Origin: Mesorhizobium sp. YC-39
GTDB lineage: Bacteria > Pseudomonadota > Alphaproteobacteria > Rhizobiales > Rhizobiaceae
Direction: 5' to 3'
Length of the DNA stretch: 64,000 bases
Assembly: GCF_025753795.1 (NCBI RefSeq)
Contig: NZ_JAOWPS010000001.1
Coordinates: 930,001 to 994,000 of the forward strand
This document shows, in pieces, positions 56,096 to 64,000 of the stretch (position 1 is its first letter; every line of letters begins with the position of its first letter). The notes under the pieces were generated by a model. It ran no database searches. It was not told the origin of the DNA and worked only from the letters and a program-made list of their open reading frames with translations. The position numbers and the translations under genes are program-made.

Positions 56096-56824
56096 TCAGG
56101 AAGCCTTGCCAAAGCCGGCGAAATCGACCGGCCTGGGCTCGGGCACATCCGGGCAGATGGCACGCAACGTCTCCTGGGTGGCTGTGATATCGGCCACCAC
56201 CTCGTCGCGGGCGCGGACGATGTCTTTGTCCCTGAGAGCCGCGATAACAGCGACATGCCGTCCCGATGGCTCCATCGTGCCGGCGCGCATCAAAGGCGCG
56301 ACATGATTGGACAACAGTCGCATATAGGGCCCGAAACGCAGCCACAGCGTCTCGATCAACTGAAACAGCACGTCGGAGCCGGAGGCGCGGTAGATGGTGA
56401 AGTGGAATTGCTGGTTCTTGGCGATCAGCTCGTAGATGCTGCCATCGCGACCGATCGCCTGCTGATCGTCGGTGATCCGCTGCAGAGACGCGATCTCTGC
56501 CGCGGTCAGCCGCGGCGCGCCAAGCTCGGCCGCCAGGCCCTCGACGGCGAGGCGCGCCCGGCAGAGGTCGTCGAGCCGCGCCCGGGTGACGACTGGCACG
56601 CAGGCCGAGCCGTTCTGCGAGATCTCCAGCGCATTCTCCGCTGCCAGCCGGCGCAAGGCCTCGCGCACCGGCATGTTCGAGGTGCCGAAGGCTTCCGCCA
56701 GCGAGGCAATGGTCAGCACCTGTCCCGGATCGAAGCTGCCGACCATCAAGGCATGCCGAAGCTGCTGATAGACGCCGTCCTGGACGGTCACACGTCCCGA
56801 TACAGGTTCAAATCCCAGAGCCAC
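56096..56824 (-). CDS. GntR family regulator (FCD domain)
   Basis: This is a 242-residue regulator with a GntR winged helix (about 10-75; QLRHALMVGSFDPGQVLTIAS, then TSNMPVREALRRL) and an all-helical FCD effector domain (about 90-225) with the usual metal-binding histidines possible in FHFTIYRAS. I take GTG at 56824 because AAGGAAAG stands before it; an in-frame TTG at 56851 would add nine residues but has no clear box. Two matching palindromes bracket the gene, one before itself and one before the class V aminotransferase operon 170 bases downstream. Confidence 0.87.
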   Translation of the reverse strand: MALGFEPVSGRVTVQDGVYQQLRHALMVGSFDPGQVLTIASLAEAFGTSNMPVREALRRLAAENALEISQNGSACVPVVTRARLDDLCRARLAVEGLAAELGAPRLTAAEIASLQRITDDQQAIGRDGSIYELIAKNQQFHFTIYRASGSDVLFQLIETLWLRFGPYMRLLSNHVAPLMRAGTMEPSGRHVAVIAALRDKDIVRARDEVVADITATQETLRAICPDVPEPRPVDFAGFGKAS

Positions 56825-56887
56825 GGTTTCGCTTTCCTTGGGTTCCGACAAAAGCTATGTGCAAGCAGACTCACCTGCCGAAAGCAG

Positions 56888-56905
56888 TGTGATCATCTGA
56901 TCACA
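56888..56905. promoter_or_regulatory. GntR autoregulatory operator
   Basis: TGTGATCA (56888-56895), spacer TC, TGATCACA (56898-56905), upstream of the GntR start. It is the same half-sites and spacing as the site at 55942-55961, which indicates autoregulation. Confidence 0.75.
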
Positions 56906-56980
56906 TAATATGCGGGGAGCCAAGTCACACAGCCGGCAGGCATGACGCCCGATCGAAGTCAGACGTCATTCGTTCGCAAT

Positions 56981-57160
56981 GTTGGCGCCACCCCTCATTG
57001 CCCTGCCGGGCATTTCTCCCCGTAAACGGGGAGAAATAAGCCGGCCGCAATGTCGGCGTCCTTCTTGCAACGCTGGTGATTGGCGAAATGGGCGATGAGA
57101 GCGCCCTTCTCCCCGTTCACGGGGAGAAGATGGCGGCAGCCAGATGAGGGCGGCGCCAAC
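56981..57160. repeat. rhizobial-type intergenic mosaic palindrome (copy D)
   Basis: A 180-bp element with inverted ends GTTGGCGCC (56981-56989) and GGCGCCAAC (57152-57160), and two internal hairpins of TTCTCCCCG(N)CGGGGAGAA type (57014-57035 and 57108-57128). It is a more distant member of the group seen at 10721, 11908 and 58891. Confidence 0.75.
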
Positions 57161-57238
57161 TTCGAAAATTGGTCGCCTAACCTAGACTCTGGGCGAATTA
57201 CCTATCGTTGAAAAACCAACGCCAAGCAAAGTCGAGCC

Positions 57239-57634
57239 TCAGTCCGGAATCACCGCCGTCGCTTGGATCTCCACCTTGGCGCGGTCCTCGACAAGCGCCA
57301 CCACCTGCATGGCGGCCATGGCCGGGAAATGCCGTCCGATCACCTCGCGATAGGCCTCGCCGATCCCCCTAAGATTGGCCAGATACTCGGCCTTGTCGGT
57401 GAAATACCAGGTCATCGAGGTGATGTGCTCAGGTTTGCCGCCGGCCTCGGCAAGCACAGCGACGATGTTGGCGAGCGTCTGCCGCACCTGGCCAACGAAA
57501 TCATCGGTCTCGAACCGGCATTGTCCGTTCCAGCCGACCTGGCCACCAACGAAGACGAGCTGGCCGCGCGCCGCGACGCCGTTGGCGTAACCGATGGGTT
57601 TGGCCCAGCCTTCCGGCTGCAGGATGGTGTGCAT
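57239..57634 (-). CDS. RidA family enamine/imine deaminase
   Basis: This 131-residue RidA/YjgF-type protein has GYANGVAARGQLVFVGGQVGW at the start and a C-terminal MQVVALVEDRAKVEIQATAVI. Known RidA proteins hydrolyse enamines and imines to carbonyl plus ammonia. The gene is last of the 2-aminobenzoyl-CoA-type cluster, whose predicted ring-reduction product is an enamine, so a dedicated role is likely. The canonical RidA arginine near the C-terminus is not obvious (EDRAKVE may supply it). GGGAGG lies 6 bases before the ATG at 57634. Confidence 0.85.
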   Translation of the reverse strand: MHTILQPEGWAKPIGYANGVAARGQLVFVGGQVGWNGQCRFETDDFVGQVRQTLANIVAVLAEAGGKPEHITSMTWYFTDKAEYLANLRGIGEAYREVIGRHFPAMAAMQVVALVEDRAKVEIQATAVIPD

Positions 57635-57712
57635 GTCTGGCCTCCCGATACTCAATCTGCTTCTCGAATGTTCGATTCGAAACAGTCCAGTCTCTAATTC
57701 CCTGAACAGCCC

Positions 57713-58861
57713 TCACGCCGCTCCCATCACTTGCCGGGCGATCACCACCTTCTGCACATCCGACGCGCCCTCGTAGATGCGCAACGCTCGGATTTCGCGA
57801 TAGAGGCTCTCGACGATATGGCCCTTGCGCACGCCATCGCCGCCATGCAGTTGCACGGCCTTGTCGATCACCTCTTGCGCCTTGTCGGTGGCGAACAGCT
57901 TGGCCATCGCCGCTTCGCGGGTGACACGGGCCGCGCCCATGTCCTTGGTCCAGGCGGCGCGGTAGACGAGCAAGGCGGCGGCATCGATATCGAGCGCCAT
58001 ATCGGCGATGTGGCCCTGCACCATCTGCAGCTCGGCCATCGGCGCCCCGAAAAGCTTGCGTTCAGCCACCCTGCCGATGCTTTCGTCCAGCGCGCGCCGC
58101 GCAAAGCCAAGCGCTGCTGCACCCACCGTTGAGCGAAAGACGTCGAGCACCGACATGGCTATGCGGAAGCCGTCGCCCGGCTTGCCGATCAGCGCCGAGC
58201 CCGGAACACGAACGCCGTCGAACGACAGCCGCGCCAGCGGATGCGGCGCGATCACCTCGAGCCGTTCGGTGACGGTCAGCCCCTTTGTCTCCGCTGGCAC
58301 AATGAAGGCCGAGAGACCCTTGGCGCCCGGCGCTTCGCCGGTGCGGGCAAAGACGATGTAGAGGTCGGCGATGCCGCCATTGGAAATCCAGGTCTTTTCG
58401 CCCGACAGCACATAGTCGTCGCCGTCGCGCGTGGCTGTCATCTCCATATTGGCGACATCAGACCCGGATCGCGGCTCCGACAGCGCGAAGGCCGAAATCG
58501 CCTCGCCCGCGCGTGTCCTGGCCAGCCATTGCTGCTGCTCCGGCGTGCCGAACAGGCTGAGTGCGCCGGTGCCGAGCCCCTGCATGGCAAAGGCGAAGTC
58601 GGCCAGCCCATCATGTCGGGCCAGCGTCTCGCGCGTGAGGCACAGCGTGCGCACGTCGAGCGGGCCGGGGTTTGCGGTGTCGAGCGTGGTTGGTTTCAGC
58701 CAGCCATCTTTGCCGAGCTTCGCCACCAGCTCGCGGCACGCGGCGTCGACATCATGGTGATCAACCGGGAGGTTCTTGGCGCACCATGCGTCCAGCCGCT
58801 CGGCAAGCGCGCGATGGCGGTCCTCGAAGAAGGGCCAGGAGAGGAAGGAGCGGTCAGGCAT
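57713..58861 (-). CDS. acyl-CoA dehydrogenase
   Basis: This 382-residue FAD-dependent acyl-CoA dehydrogenase has the FAD/substrate motif [27 protein letters not shown], and the C-terminal catalytic-type glutamate in [11 protein letters not shown]. In this cluster it would desaturate an alicyclic CoA ester produced from 2-aminobenzoyl-CoA. GAAGGAG lies 6 bases before the ATG at 58861. The longer in-frame start reads mosaic-repeat sequence. The repeat (58891-59050) separates it from the enoyl-CoA hydratase gene. Confidence 0.9.
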   Translation of the reverse strand: MPDRSFLSWPFFEDRHRALAERLDAWCAKNLPVDHHDVDAACRELVAKLGKDGWLKPTTLDTANPGPLDVRTLCLTRETLARHDGLADFAFAMQGLGTGALSLFGTPEQQQWLARTRAGEAISAFALSEPRSGSDVANMEMTATRDGDDYVLSGEKTWISNGGIADLYIVFARTGEAPGAKGLSAFIVPAETKGLTVTERLEVIAPHPLARLSFDGVRVPGSALIGKPGDGFRIAMSVLDVFRSTVGAAALGFARRALDESIGRVAERKLFGAPMAELQMVQGHIADMALDIDAAALLVYRAAWTKDMGAARVTREAAMAKLFATDKAQEVIDKAVQLHGGDGVRKGHIVESLYREIRALRIYEGASDVQKVVIARQVMGAA

Positions 58862-58890
58862 GAAAAACTCCTTCCACGCCTTCTTTCTGC

Positions 58891-59050
58891 GCACCCCCCT
58901 CTGTCCTGCCGGACATCTCCCCCGCAAGGGGGGAGATTGGCAGCTTCGATCTTGCCGCCCATTCTGCAACGTCGGTGATTGGCGAAAACGATGCAATCAG
59001 CTGATCTCCCCCCTTGCGGGGGAGATGGCCGGCAGGCCAGAGGGGGGTGC
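58891..59050. repeat. rhizobial-type intergenic mosaic palindrome (copy C)
   Basis: A 160-bp element bounded by the perfect inverted 10-mers GCACCCCCCT (58891-58900) and AGGGGGGTGC (59041-59050). Inside are two hairpins (CCCCCGCAAGGGGGGAG and CTCCCCCCTTGCGGGGGAG) and the CTGCCGGACATCTCC / GGAGATGGCCGGCAG pair. It is nearly the same as copy B. It lies inside the operon between the hydratase and dehydrogenase genes. Confidence 0.85.
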
Positions 59051-59070
59051 CTTGGGAAAAAGCGTTCATC

Positions 59071-59883
59071 TTAATTCCCCTCGAACACCGGTTTGCCCTT
59101 GGCAACAAACGCCTCGTAGGCGCGCGCGAAATCGCCGGTTTGCATGCAGATCGCCTGCGCTTGCGCTTCCGCTTCGATTGCCTGGTCGAGCCCCATCGAC
59201 CATTCCTGGTTCAACTGGGTCTTGGTGATGCCATGGGCAAAGGTCGGTCCGGAAACGATGCGCGCCGCCATGTCGAGCGCGTCGGCTTCGAGTGCCGCGG
59301 CGTCGACCAGCCGGTTGTAGAAACCCCAGCGCTCGCCTTCCTCGGCACTCATGGTTCGGCCGGTGTAAAGCAGTTCGGCGGCGCGGCCCTGGCCGATGAT
59401 GCGCGGCAGGATCGCGCAGGCGCCCATGTCGCAGCCGGCAAGGCCGACGCGCGTGAACAGGAATGCGGTCTTCGCCTCCGGCGTGGCGATGCGGATGTCC
59501 GACGCCATGGCGATGATGGCGCCGGCACCCACCGCCACGCCGTCGACCGCCGCTATGATCGGCTTGCCGCAGTTGAGCATCGCCTTGACGAAATCGCCGG
59601 TCATGCGGGTGAAGGCGAGCAGCGCCTTCATGTCCATCTTCACCAGCGGTCCGATAATATCGTGAACATCGCCGCCCGAACAGAAATTGCCGCCATTGGG
59701 CAGGAACACCACGGCATCGACATCCTCGGCATAGACGAGGTCGCGAAAAGTGTCGCGCAATTCAGCGTAGCTGTCGAAGGTCAGCGGGTTCTTGCGCTCC
59801 GGTCGGTCCAGCCGGATCTTCGCGACCTTGCCGTCGACCTGCCAGAGGAAATGCTTCGGCTTGCGGCCGGCCATTTTTGTCAT
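59071..59883 (-). CDS. enoyl-CoA hydratase/isomerase family protein
   Basis: This 270-residue crotonase-fold enzyme has the oxyanion-hole segment [13 protein letters not shown] and the second region [27 protein letters not shown], then [16 protein letters not shown] with the catalytic acidic positions changed from the usual GLxPE. It may therefore act on a ring-bound or hydrolytic substrate rather than as a standard hydratase. The ATG overlaps the MarR stop (ATGA). It belongs to the anthranilyl-CoA-type cluster. Confidence 0.87.
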   Translation of the reverse strand: MTKMAGRKPKHFLWQVDGKVAKIRLDRPERKNPLTFDSYAELRDTFRDLVYAEDVDAVVFLPNGGNFCSGGDVHDIIGPLVKMDMKALLAFTRMTGDFVKAMLNCGKPIIAAVDGVAVGAGAIIAMASDIRIATPEAKTAFLFTRVGLAGCDMGACAILPRIIGQGRAAELLYTGRTMSAEEGERWGFYNRLVDAAALEADALDMAARIVSGPTFAHGITKTQLNQEWSMGLDQAIEAEAQAQAICMQTGDFARAYEAFVAKGKPVFEGN

Positions 59884-60350
59884 TCGCGTCCCTCCCAATT
59901 GCTGCGGAACGAGGTCAGCATGCCGGTCAGCCGCCGTGCTTCGTCTTCGCTGACAGTGCCGAGCAGTTCGCCTATCCAGCCTTCATGCGCGGCGGCGATT
60001 ACGGCGAAGGTTTTCGACCCTTCCTCCGTCAACCGCACCATTGAAGTGCGGCGATCGCCGTTGCGCCGCGCGCGGGCAACCAGCCCTTCTGAGACCAGCC
60101 GGTCGACGATGCCCGTGACATTGCCGTTGGAGACCAGAAGAAAACGCGACAGGTCGCTCATCAGCATGCCTTCAGGCGACCTGTAGAGCGCCGCCATCAC
60201 GTCGAAGCGCGGCAGCGTCGTGTTGAACTCCTTCTTCAGCCGCTCGCGCAGCTCCGTTTCGATCGTACGCGAAGCGCGCAGCAGCCGTATCCACAGGCGC
60301 AGCCGGTCCTTGCCGGGCCCGGAGCGCGTGGGCAGAGGGCCAGCTACCAT
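59880..60350 (-). CDS. MarR family transcriptional regulator
   Basis: This 156-residue winged-helix protein has the [33 protein letters not shown] and the wing [15 protein letters not shown]. MarR proteins of aromatic-degradation clusters commonly respond to the aryl-CoA ester. It lies inside the cluster, overlapping the SDR gene by 7 bases and the hydratase gene by 4. The dyad before the monooxygenase gene (63502-63516) is its candidate target. Confidence 0.9.
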   Translation of the reverse strand: MVAGPLPTRSGPGKDRLRLWIRLLRASRTIETELRERLKKEFNTTLPRFDVMAALYRSPEGMLMSDLSRFLLVSNGNVTGIVDRLVSEGLVARARRNGDRRTSMVRLTEEGSKTFAVIAAAHEGWIGELLGTVSEDEARRLTGMLTSFRSNWEGRE

Positions 60351-61117
60351 GTCTCGCCTCCCGAAACAGAGATCGTTTGCCCGGTGATCGACCGGGCGGC
60401 ATCGCCGCACAGCCACAGCACGGCCGCGGCGACTTCCTCCGGCTGGATGAAGCGTCCTTGCGGGTTTGTCGAGGCAAGGCTCGTCCGGGCTTCCTCAGCT
60501 GAGCGACCGGTCTTTTCGATGATGCGCCGGATGGACTCTTCCAGCATCTCGGTTTCGACGAAGCCCGGGCAGACGGCATTGACGGTCACCCCGGATTTCG
60601 CGGTCTCGGCAGCTAGTGCCCGCATCAGCCCGACGACGCCATGCTTGGCCGCGACGTAAGCCGTGACATAGGGATAGCCCTTCAGCCCGGCCGTCGAAGC
60701 AACGAAGACGATGCGGCCTGTCTTCCGCGCCGCCATGCCGGCCAGCGCCGGCTTCACCGTCAGGAACGCCCCGGTGAGGTTGACGTCGAGCGTGCGTTGC
60801 CAGTCTGCGAGGGAGGTCCTATGCGCCGGCGCGCTGCCGGACATGCCGGCATTGGCGACGACGATGTCGAATGGTCCGCGTGCTGCTTCCGCCTTTTCGT
60901 AAAGGGAAGCCATTTCAGCTTCATCAGTGACGTCGGCGGCAATGCCGAAAATGCGGTCGTGTTTTCTTGCCACCTCGGCAAGCGCTGCCTCGCGCCGGCC
61001 GCAGATGGTCACGTTAATGCCGGCGCCTGCCAGCACCAGCGCAACCGCTCGGCCGACGCCGGAGCCGCCACCGGTGACCAGCGCGTGCCTTCCCGCGATT
61101 GCTCCGGCCGCGCTCAT
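60344..61117 (-). CDS. short-chain dehydrogenase/reductase (3-hydroxyacyl-CoA dehydrogenase candidate)
   Basis: This 257-residue SDR has the cofactor motif [13 protein letters not shown] in VVANAGMSG, and the catalytic S-Y-K in [22 protein letters not shown]. Its role in the cluster would be oxidation of a hydroxyl on the ring-derived CoA ester. The ATG at 61117 overlaps the stop of the monooxygenase gene (ATGA). The longer in-frame start would run into that gene. Confidence 0.88.
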   Translation of the reverse strand: MSAAGAIAGRHALVTGGGSGVGRAVALVLAGAGINVTICGRREAALAEVARKHDRIFGIAADVTDEAEMASLYEKAEAARGPFDIVVANAGMSGSAPAHRTSLADWQRTLDVNLTGAFLTVKPALAGMAARKTGRIVFVASTAGLKGYPYVTAYVAAKHGVVGLMRALAAETAKSGVTVNAVCPGFVETEMLEESIRRIIEKTGRSAEEARTSLASTNPQGRFIQPEEVAAAVLWLCGDAARSITGQTISVSGGETW

Positions 61118-63408
61118 ACTTTCAGCCCCGCTGCCGCGTCCCGCTCGGCCAGTCGATAAATCTGGTCGCGGCCGGGCAGATAGGGATCCGGCCATTTGAC
61201 GCCGCGGTCGCCGAGCGTCACCGCCGCGTGCAGCGTCCAATAGGGATCGGTAAGATGCGGCCTGGCCAGCGCCACCAGATCGGCTCGGCCGGCCATCAGG
61301 ATCGAATTGACATGGTCCGGCTCATAGATGTTGCCGACCGCCATCGTCGCCATGCCGACTTCGTTGCGGATGCGGTCGGAAAACGGCGTCTGGAACATGC
61401 GGCCATAGACCGGCTTCGCCAACGCCGAGGTCTGGCCGGCCGACACGTCGCAGATGTCGACGCCGGCCTCGTGCAGCAGCCTGGCGATCTCGACCGCGTC
61501 GGCCGGCGTGACGCCTTCGATGCCGACCCAGTCATTGGCCGAGATGCGCATGGAAACAGGCTTTTCGGCCGGCCACGCCGCGCGCACCGCATGGAAGATC
61601 TCCAGGGGATAGCGCATACGGTTTTCCAGCGAACCGCCATAGGCGTCGGTGCGCCGGTTGGTCAGCGGCGTGATGAAGGAGGAGAGCAGATAGCCATGCG
61701 CGGCGTGGATCTCGAGCATGTCGAAGCCGCAACGATCAGCCATCTCGGCCGAGGCGACGAACTGGTCGCGCACCAGATCCATGTCGGCGCGGTCCATCGC
61801 CTTCGGCACCTGGTTCTCGGGCGACCATGCGACCGCCGACGCCGCCATGACAGGCCAGTTGCCGGATGGCAGCGGCACATCGGTTCCTTGCCAGCCGAGC
61901 CGGGTCGAACCCTTGGCGCCGGAATGGCCGATCTGGGCACAGATTTTTGCCTCCGTCTCGGCATGGACGAAATCGACCAATCGCTTCCACGCCACTTCAT
62001 GCTCGGGCGCGTAGAAACCGGGGCAGCCCGGTGTGATCCGACCTTCCGGGCTGACGCAGGTCATCTCGATATAGAGAAGGCCGGCACCGCCCTTGGCGCG
62101 TTCGGCATAATGGGCGAAATGCCAGTCGGTCGGACAGCCGTCGACGGCCTTGTACTGCGCCATCGGCGAGACGACGATGCGGTTCTGCAGCGCCATATCA
62201 CGCAGCCGGAACGGCGCGAACATCGGTGCTCGACGCAGGCTGTTGCCGCCGGCGCCGGCCTGGCGCTGGAACCATTCTTCCGCGCCAGCCAGCCACTCGG
62301 CGTCGCGCAGCCTGAGATTCTCGTGGCTGATGCGCTGCGAGCGCGTCAGCAGCGAATAGTTGAACTGCACCGGATCGAGGCCGAGATAGCGCTCGACCTC
62401 CTCGAACCATTCGAGCGAATTGCGCGCCGCCGACTGCAGCTTCAGCACTTCGGTGCGCCGCGCGTCCTCATATTTGCGGAACGCCGCTTCAAGGTCGGGC
62501 TCCGATTTGACATAATCGGCCAGCGCCACGGCGCTTTCCAGCGCCAGCTTGGTGCCGGAGCCGATCGAGAAATGCGCCGATGCTGCCGCATCGCCCATCA
62601 GGGCGAGATTCTCATAAGACCAGCGCTCGCACAGCACCCGCGGAAAATTGATCCAGGCCGAGCCCCTGATGTGATTGGCATTGGTCATCAGCGCGTGGCC
62701 GCCGAGATGCTTGGCGAAGATCCGTTCGCAGACGGCGATCGATTCCTGCTGTGTCATCGCGCCGAAGCCGAAACGTTCCCAGGTCTGCTCGCTGCATTCG
62801 ACAATGAAGGTCGCTGTCTCGCTGTCGAACTGATAGGCATGCGCCCACACCCAGCCATGCTCCGTCTTCTCGAAGATGAAGGTGAAGGCGTCGTCGAATT
62901 TCTGGTTGGTACCCAGCCAGACGAACTTGCATTTGCGGGTGTCGATATCCGGCTTGAAGATGTCGACGAAGGTGTTGCGCGCTTTCGAGTTCAGCCCGTC
63001 GGCGGCGACCACCAGATCGTGGCTCTCCATATAGGGCCTGGGATCAGCGATATCGGTCTCGAAGACCAGCCTGACGCCGAGTTCGCGTGCCCGCCGCTGC
63101 AAAAGGATGAGCAGCCGCTTGCGGCCGATGCCGCAGAAGCCATGCCCGGTCGAGACCGTGCGCACGCCGTCATGGATGACGGCGATGTCGTCCCAATAGG
63201 CGAAATATTTCTTGATCCAGACGGCGCTGACCGGATCGTTCCTGGTCAAATTGTCGAGCGTCTCGGCCGATAGCACCACACCCCAGCCGAATGTGTCGTC
63301 GGCGCGGTTGCGCTCGTACACCGTCACCTCATGGGCGGCGTCGCGGAGCTTCATCGAAATGGCAAAGTAGAGCCCAGCCGGTCCGCCGCCGAGAACCGCA
63401 ACCTTCAT
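61114..63408 (-). CDS. bifunctional 2-aminobenzoyl-CoA monooxygenase/reductase-like protein
   Basis: This 764-residue fusion has an FAD-dependent aromatic hydroxylase (about 1-375) with [17 protein letters not shown] at the N-terminus and [18 protein letters not shown] as second FAD motif. It is joined to an old-yellow-enzyme type FMN reductase (about 385-760) with [30 protein letters not shown] and [11 protein letters not shown] followed by [15 protein letters not shown]. This two-part layout is that of the 2-aminobenzoyl-CoA monooxygenase/reductase of Azoarcus evansii and of proteins labelled salicylyl-CoA 5-hydroxylase. It would hydroxylate and reduce the ring of an aryl-CoA. AAGGAGA lies before the ATG at 63408. 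Confidence 0.9.
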   Translation of the reverse strand: MKVAVLGGGPAGLYFAISMKLRDAAHEVTVYERNRADDTFGWGVVLSAETLDNLTRNDPVSAVWIKKYFAYWDDIAVIHDGVRTVSTGHGFCGIGRKRLLILLQRRARELGVRLVFETDIADPRPYMESHDLVVAADGLNSKARNTFVDIFKPDIDTRKCKFVWLGTNQKFDDAFTFIFEKTEHGWVWAHAYQFDSETATFIVECSEQTWERFGFGAMTQQESIAVCERIFAKHLGGHALMTNANHIRGSAWINFPRVLCERWSYENLALMGDAAASAHFSIGSGTKLALESAVALADYVKSEPDLEAAFRKYEDARRTEVLKLQSAARNSLEWFEEVERYLGLDPVQFNYSLLTRSQRISHENLRLRDAEWLAGAEEWFQRQAGAGGNSLRRAPMFAPFRLRDMALQNRIVVSPMAQYKAVDGCPTDWHFAHYAERAKGGAGLLYIEMTCVSPEGRITPGCPGFYAPEHEVAWKRLVDFVHAETEAKICAQIGHSGAKGSTRLGWQGTDVPLPSGNWPVMAASAVAWSPENQVPKAMDRADMDLVRDQFVASAEMADRCGFDMLEIHAAHGYLLSSFITPLTNRRTDAYGGSLENRMRYPLEIFHAVRAAWPAEKPVSMRISANDWVGIEGVTPADAVEIARLLHEAGVDICDVSAGQTSALAKPVYGRMFQTPFSDRIRNEVGMATMAVGNIYEPDHVNSILMAGRADLVALARPHLTDPYWTLHAAVTLGDRGVKWPDPYLPGRDQIYRLAERDAAAGLKV

Positions 63409-63501
63409 GCCTGCGATCTCCTTTTCGCCTTGGGCCGCCGGCAAGGCCGACGCTCCCGACTTTTCAGTATCACGCCACAGATATGTTATTTCAAGCTTAA
63501 A

Positions 63502-63516
63502 GTTTCATATTGAAAC
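63502..63516. promoter_or_regulatory. dyad upstream of the aryl-CoA monooxygenase operon
   Basis: GTTTCA (63502-63507), spacer TAT, TGAAAC (63511-63516), about 95 bases before the start codon. It is preceded by a related TTTCAAGCTTAAA at 63490-63502. AT-rich dyads of this size suit MarR-type repressors. Confidence 0.5.
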
Positions 63517-63536
63517 GAATCGGACGCATGGCAGTG

Positions 63537-63566
63537 GCGTGCTTGCGGCTGATCCCGCAAGCACGC
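63537..63566 (-). terminator. hairpin after the VOC gene
   Basis: A perfect 12-bp stem GCGTGCTTGCGG / CCGCAAGCACGC with loop CTGATC, 8 bases beyond the stop of the VOC gene at 63575. There is no U tract on the leftward side, so it may need Rho or only protect the 3' end. Confidence 0.65.
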
Positions 63567-63574
63567 TCCCGAAA

Positions 63575-64000
63575 TTACTTTTCCGGGTTCTTGGGGCTCC
63601 ACAGCACCGTCTCGGCGCCCTTCTCGTAGGCCATGCCGCCGGGATAGCTGATCGCTTCCAACTGCAGTCCCCAGGGCGCCTGGAAATAGAGGATGGTCTG
63701 GCCGGCGGCCGGCCCCTCCTTGACCGGCAACGGCCCCATCCGTGTCTTGACGCCCTTGGCGTCGAGATATGCCTTAGCGGCGGCGATATCGTCGACATAG
63801 AAGGCGATGTGGAAGCCGCCAATGTCGCTGTTCTTCGGCGTCAAATCCTTCTGATCCGGCGCGGTGTATTTGAACAGTTCGATGTTCGATCCGTAGCCGC
63901 AGCGGACCAGGGTGATCTCCTCGATCACCGCCTTGGGGTCGACGCCCAGCAAATCCTGCATGAATGTGCCCTTATCGTCGGCGAACGGGCCGAAGGACAT
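63575..64000 (-). CDS. VOC family protein, 5' end outside the window
   Basis: The last 141 codons of a VOC-fold protein are visible. The second half-domain reads IGGFHIAFYVDDIAAAKAYLDAKGVK, ending FQAPWGLQLEAISYPGGMAYE. The codon at the window edge is ATG, but the text there (SFGPFADDKGTFMQDLLGVDPKA) looks like the middle of a first half-domain, so the real start is probably beyond 64000. It may be a lyase, isomerase or dioxygenase. It is upstream of and parallel to the aryl-CoA cluster but separated from it by a hairpin and 166 bases. Confidence 0.75.
   Translation of the reverse strand: MSFGPFADDKGTFMQDLLGVDPKAVIEEITLVRCGYGSNIELFKYTAPDQKDLTPKNSDIGGFHIAFYVDDIAAAKAYLDAKGVKTRMGPLPVKEGPAAGQTILYFQAPWGLQLEAISYPGGMAYEKGAETVLWSPKNPEK

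Larger units (their letters stand above)
56825..57238. other. intergenic region with GntR operator and mosaic repeat
   Basis: No gene is seen. From left to right it holds the GntR leader, the GntR operator (56888-56905) and a mosaic palindrome (56981-57160). Confidence 0.5.

Noticed and set aside
56981..59050. Possible CRISPR-like repeat spacing of GC-rich motifs
   Set aside because: The repeats are inverted pairs within mosaic elements, not direct repeats with regular spacers, and no cas gene is present.
1..64000. tRNA, rRNA, riboswitch or selenocysteine/pyrrolysine signals
   Set aside because: I saw no cloverleaf or rRNA sequence. FdsA uses cysteine at the molybdenum site and the MttB homologue has no in-frame amber, so neither special amino acid is required.

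Overview
The window reads as chromosomal DNA of a GC-rich, metabolically versatile alphaproteobacterium. The best guess is Hyphomicrobiales and close to Mesorhizobium. This rests on GC-rich coding DNA, many ABC importers and small-molecule regulators, an orfA-pit phosphate pair, an fdsGBA-fdhD-fdsD formate dehydrogenase operon, and rhizobial-type intergenic mosaic palindromes. There is no rRNA or tRNA gene to confirm the taxon. No phage, insertion sequence, integrase, CRISPR array or plasmid function is visible.

Layout. 0.2-8.4 kb: a DUF805 membrane protein, two choline/aminoglycoside-kinase-like phosphotransferases around a covalent-flavin sarcosine/dimethylglycine-dehydrogenase-like enzyme, a METTL27-like methyltransferase, a DeoR regulator, and an Rrf2 regulator with a thioredoxin-reductase-like flavoprotein. 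8.5-15.3 kb: a LysR regulator and a ydcSTUV-patD set (polyamine-type ABC importer plus gamma-aminobutyraldehyde dehydrogenase). 15.4-17.8 kb: two small proteins and an unusual alpha/beta-hydrolase - degenerate cyclase - LuxR fusion. 17.9-25.0 kb: NAD-dependent molybdenum formate dehydrogenase with its LysR regulator and two strong palindromes in the control region. 25.2-26.8 kb: DUF47/PhoU-like protein plus Pit phosphate transporter. 26.8-35.4 kb: VOC protein, Mrp ATPase, CoxG-like protein, an IlvD/Edd dehydratase, an ArsR-AHSA1-GFA group with a tandem operator, and the chromate pair chrB-chrA. 35.4-38.7 kb: a non-pyrrolysine MttB-family methyltransferase with a MocR regulator. 38.9-44.0 kb: pgi, a HAD phosphatase, a METTL20-like lysine methyltransferase and an acyl-CoA ligase with a histone-H1-like tail. 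44.5-49.8 kb: dppABCDF peptide importer. 49.8-51.8 kb: inositol-phosphatase-like enzyme, ROK kinase and the relic of a ROK repressor. 51.8-56.8 kb: two class V PLP enzymes bracketing a polar amino-acid binding protein and permease, controlled by a GntR regulator with two matching operators. 57.2-63.4 kb: a cluster matching the aerobic 2-aminobenzoyl-CoA (anthranilate) pathway: monooxygenase/reductase fusion, SDR, MarR, enoyl-CoA hydratase, acyl-CoA dehydrogenase and RidA. The window ends inside a VOC-family gene.

The region is mostly catabolic: one-carbon and methylated amines, formate, polyamines, peptides, amino acids and aromatic amino acids, each module with its own local regulator. The most interesting points are the anthranilyl-CoA cluster with a RidA enzyme suited to enamine hydrolysis, the GntR-controlled two-PLP-enzyme importer island, the lysine-rich tail of the acyl-CoA ligase next to a lysine methyltransferase, and the triple-fusion regulator whose cyclase domain has lost its metal-binding residues.
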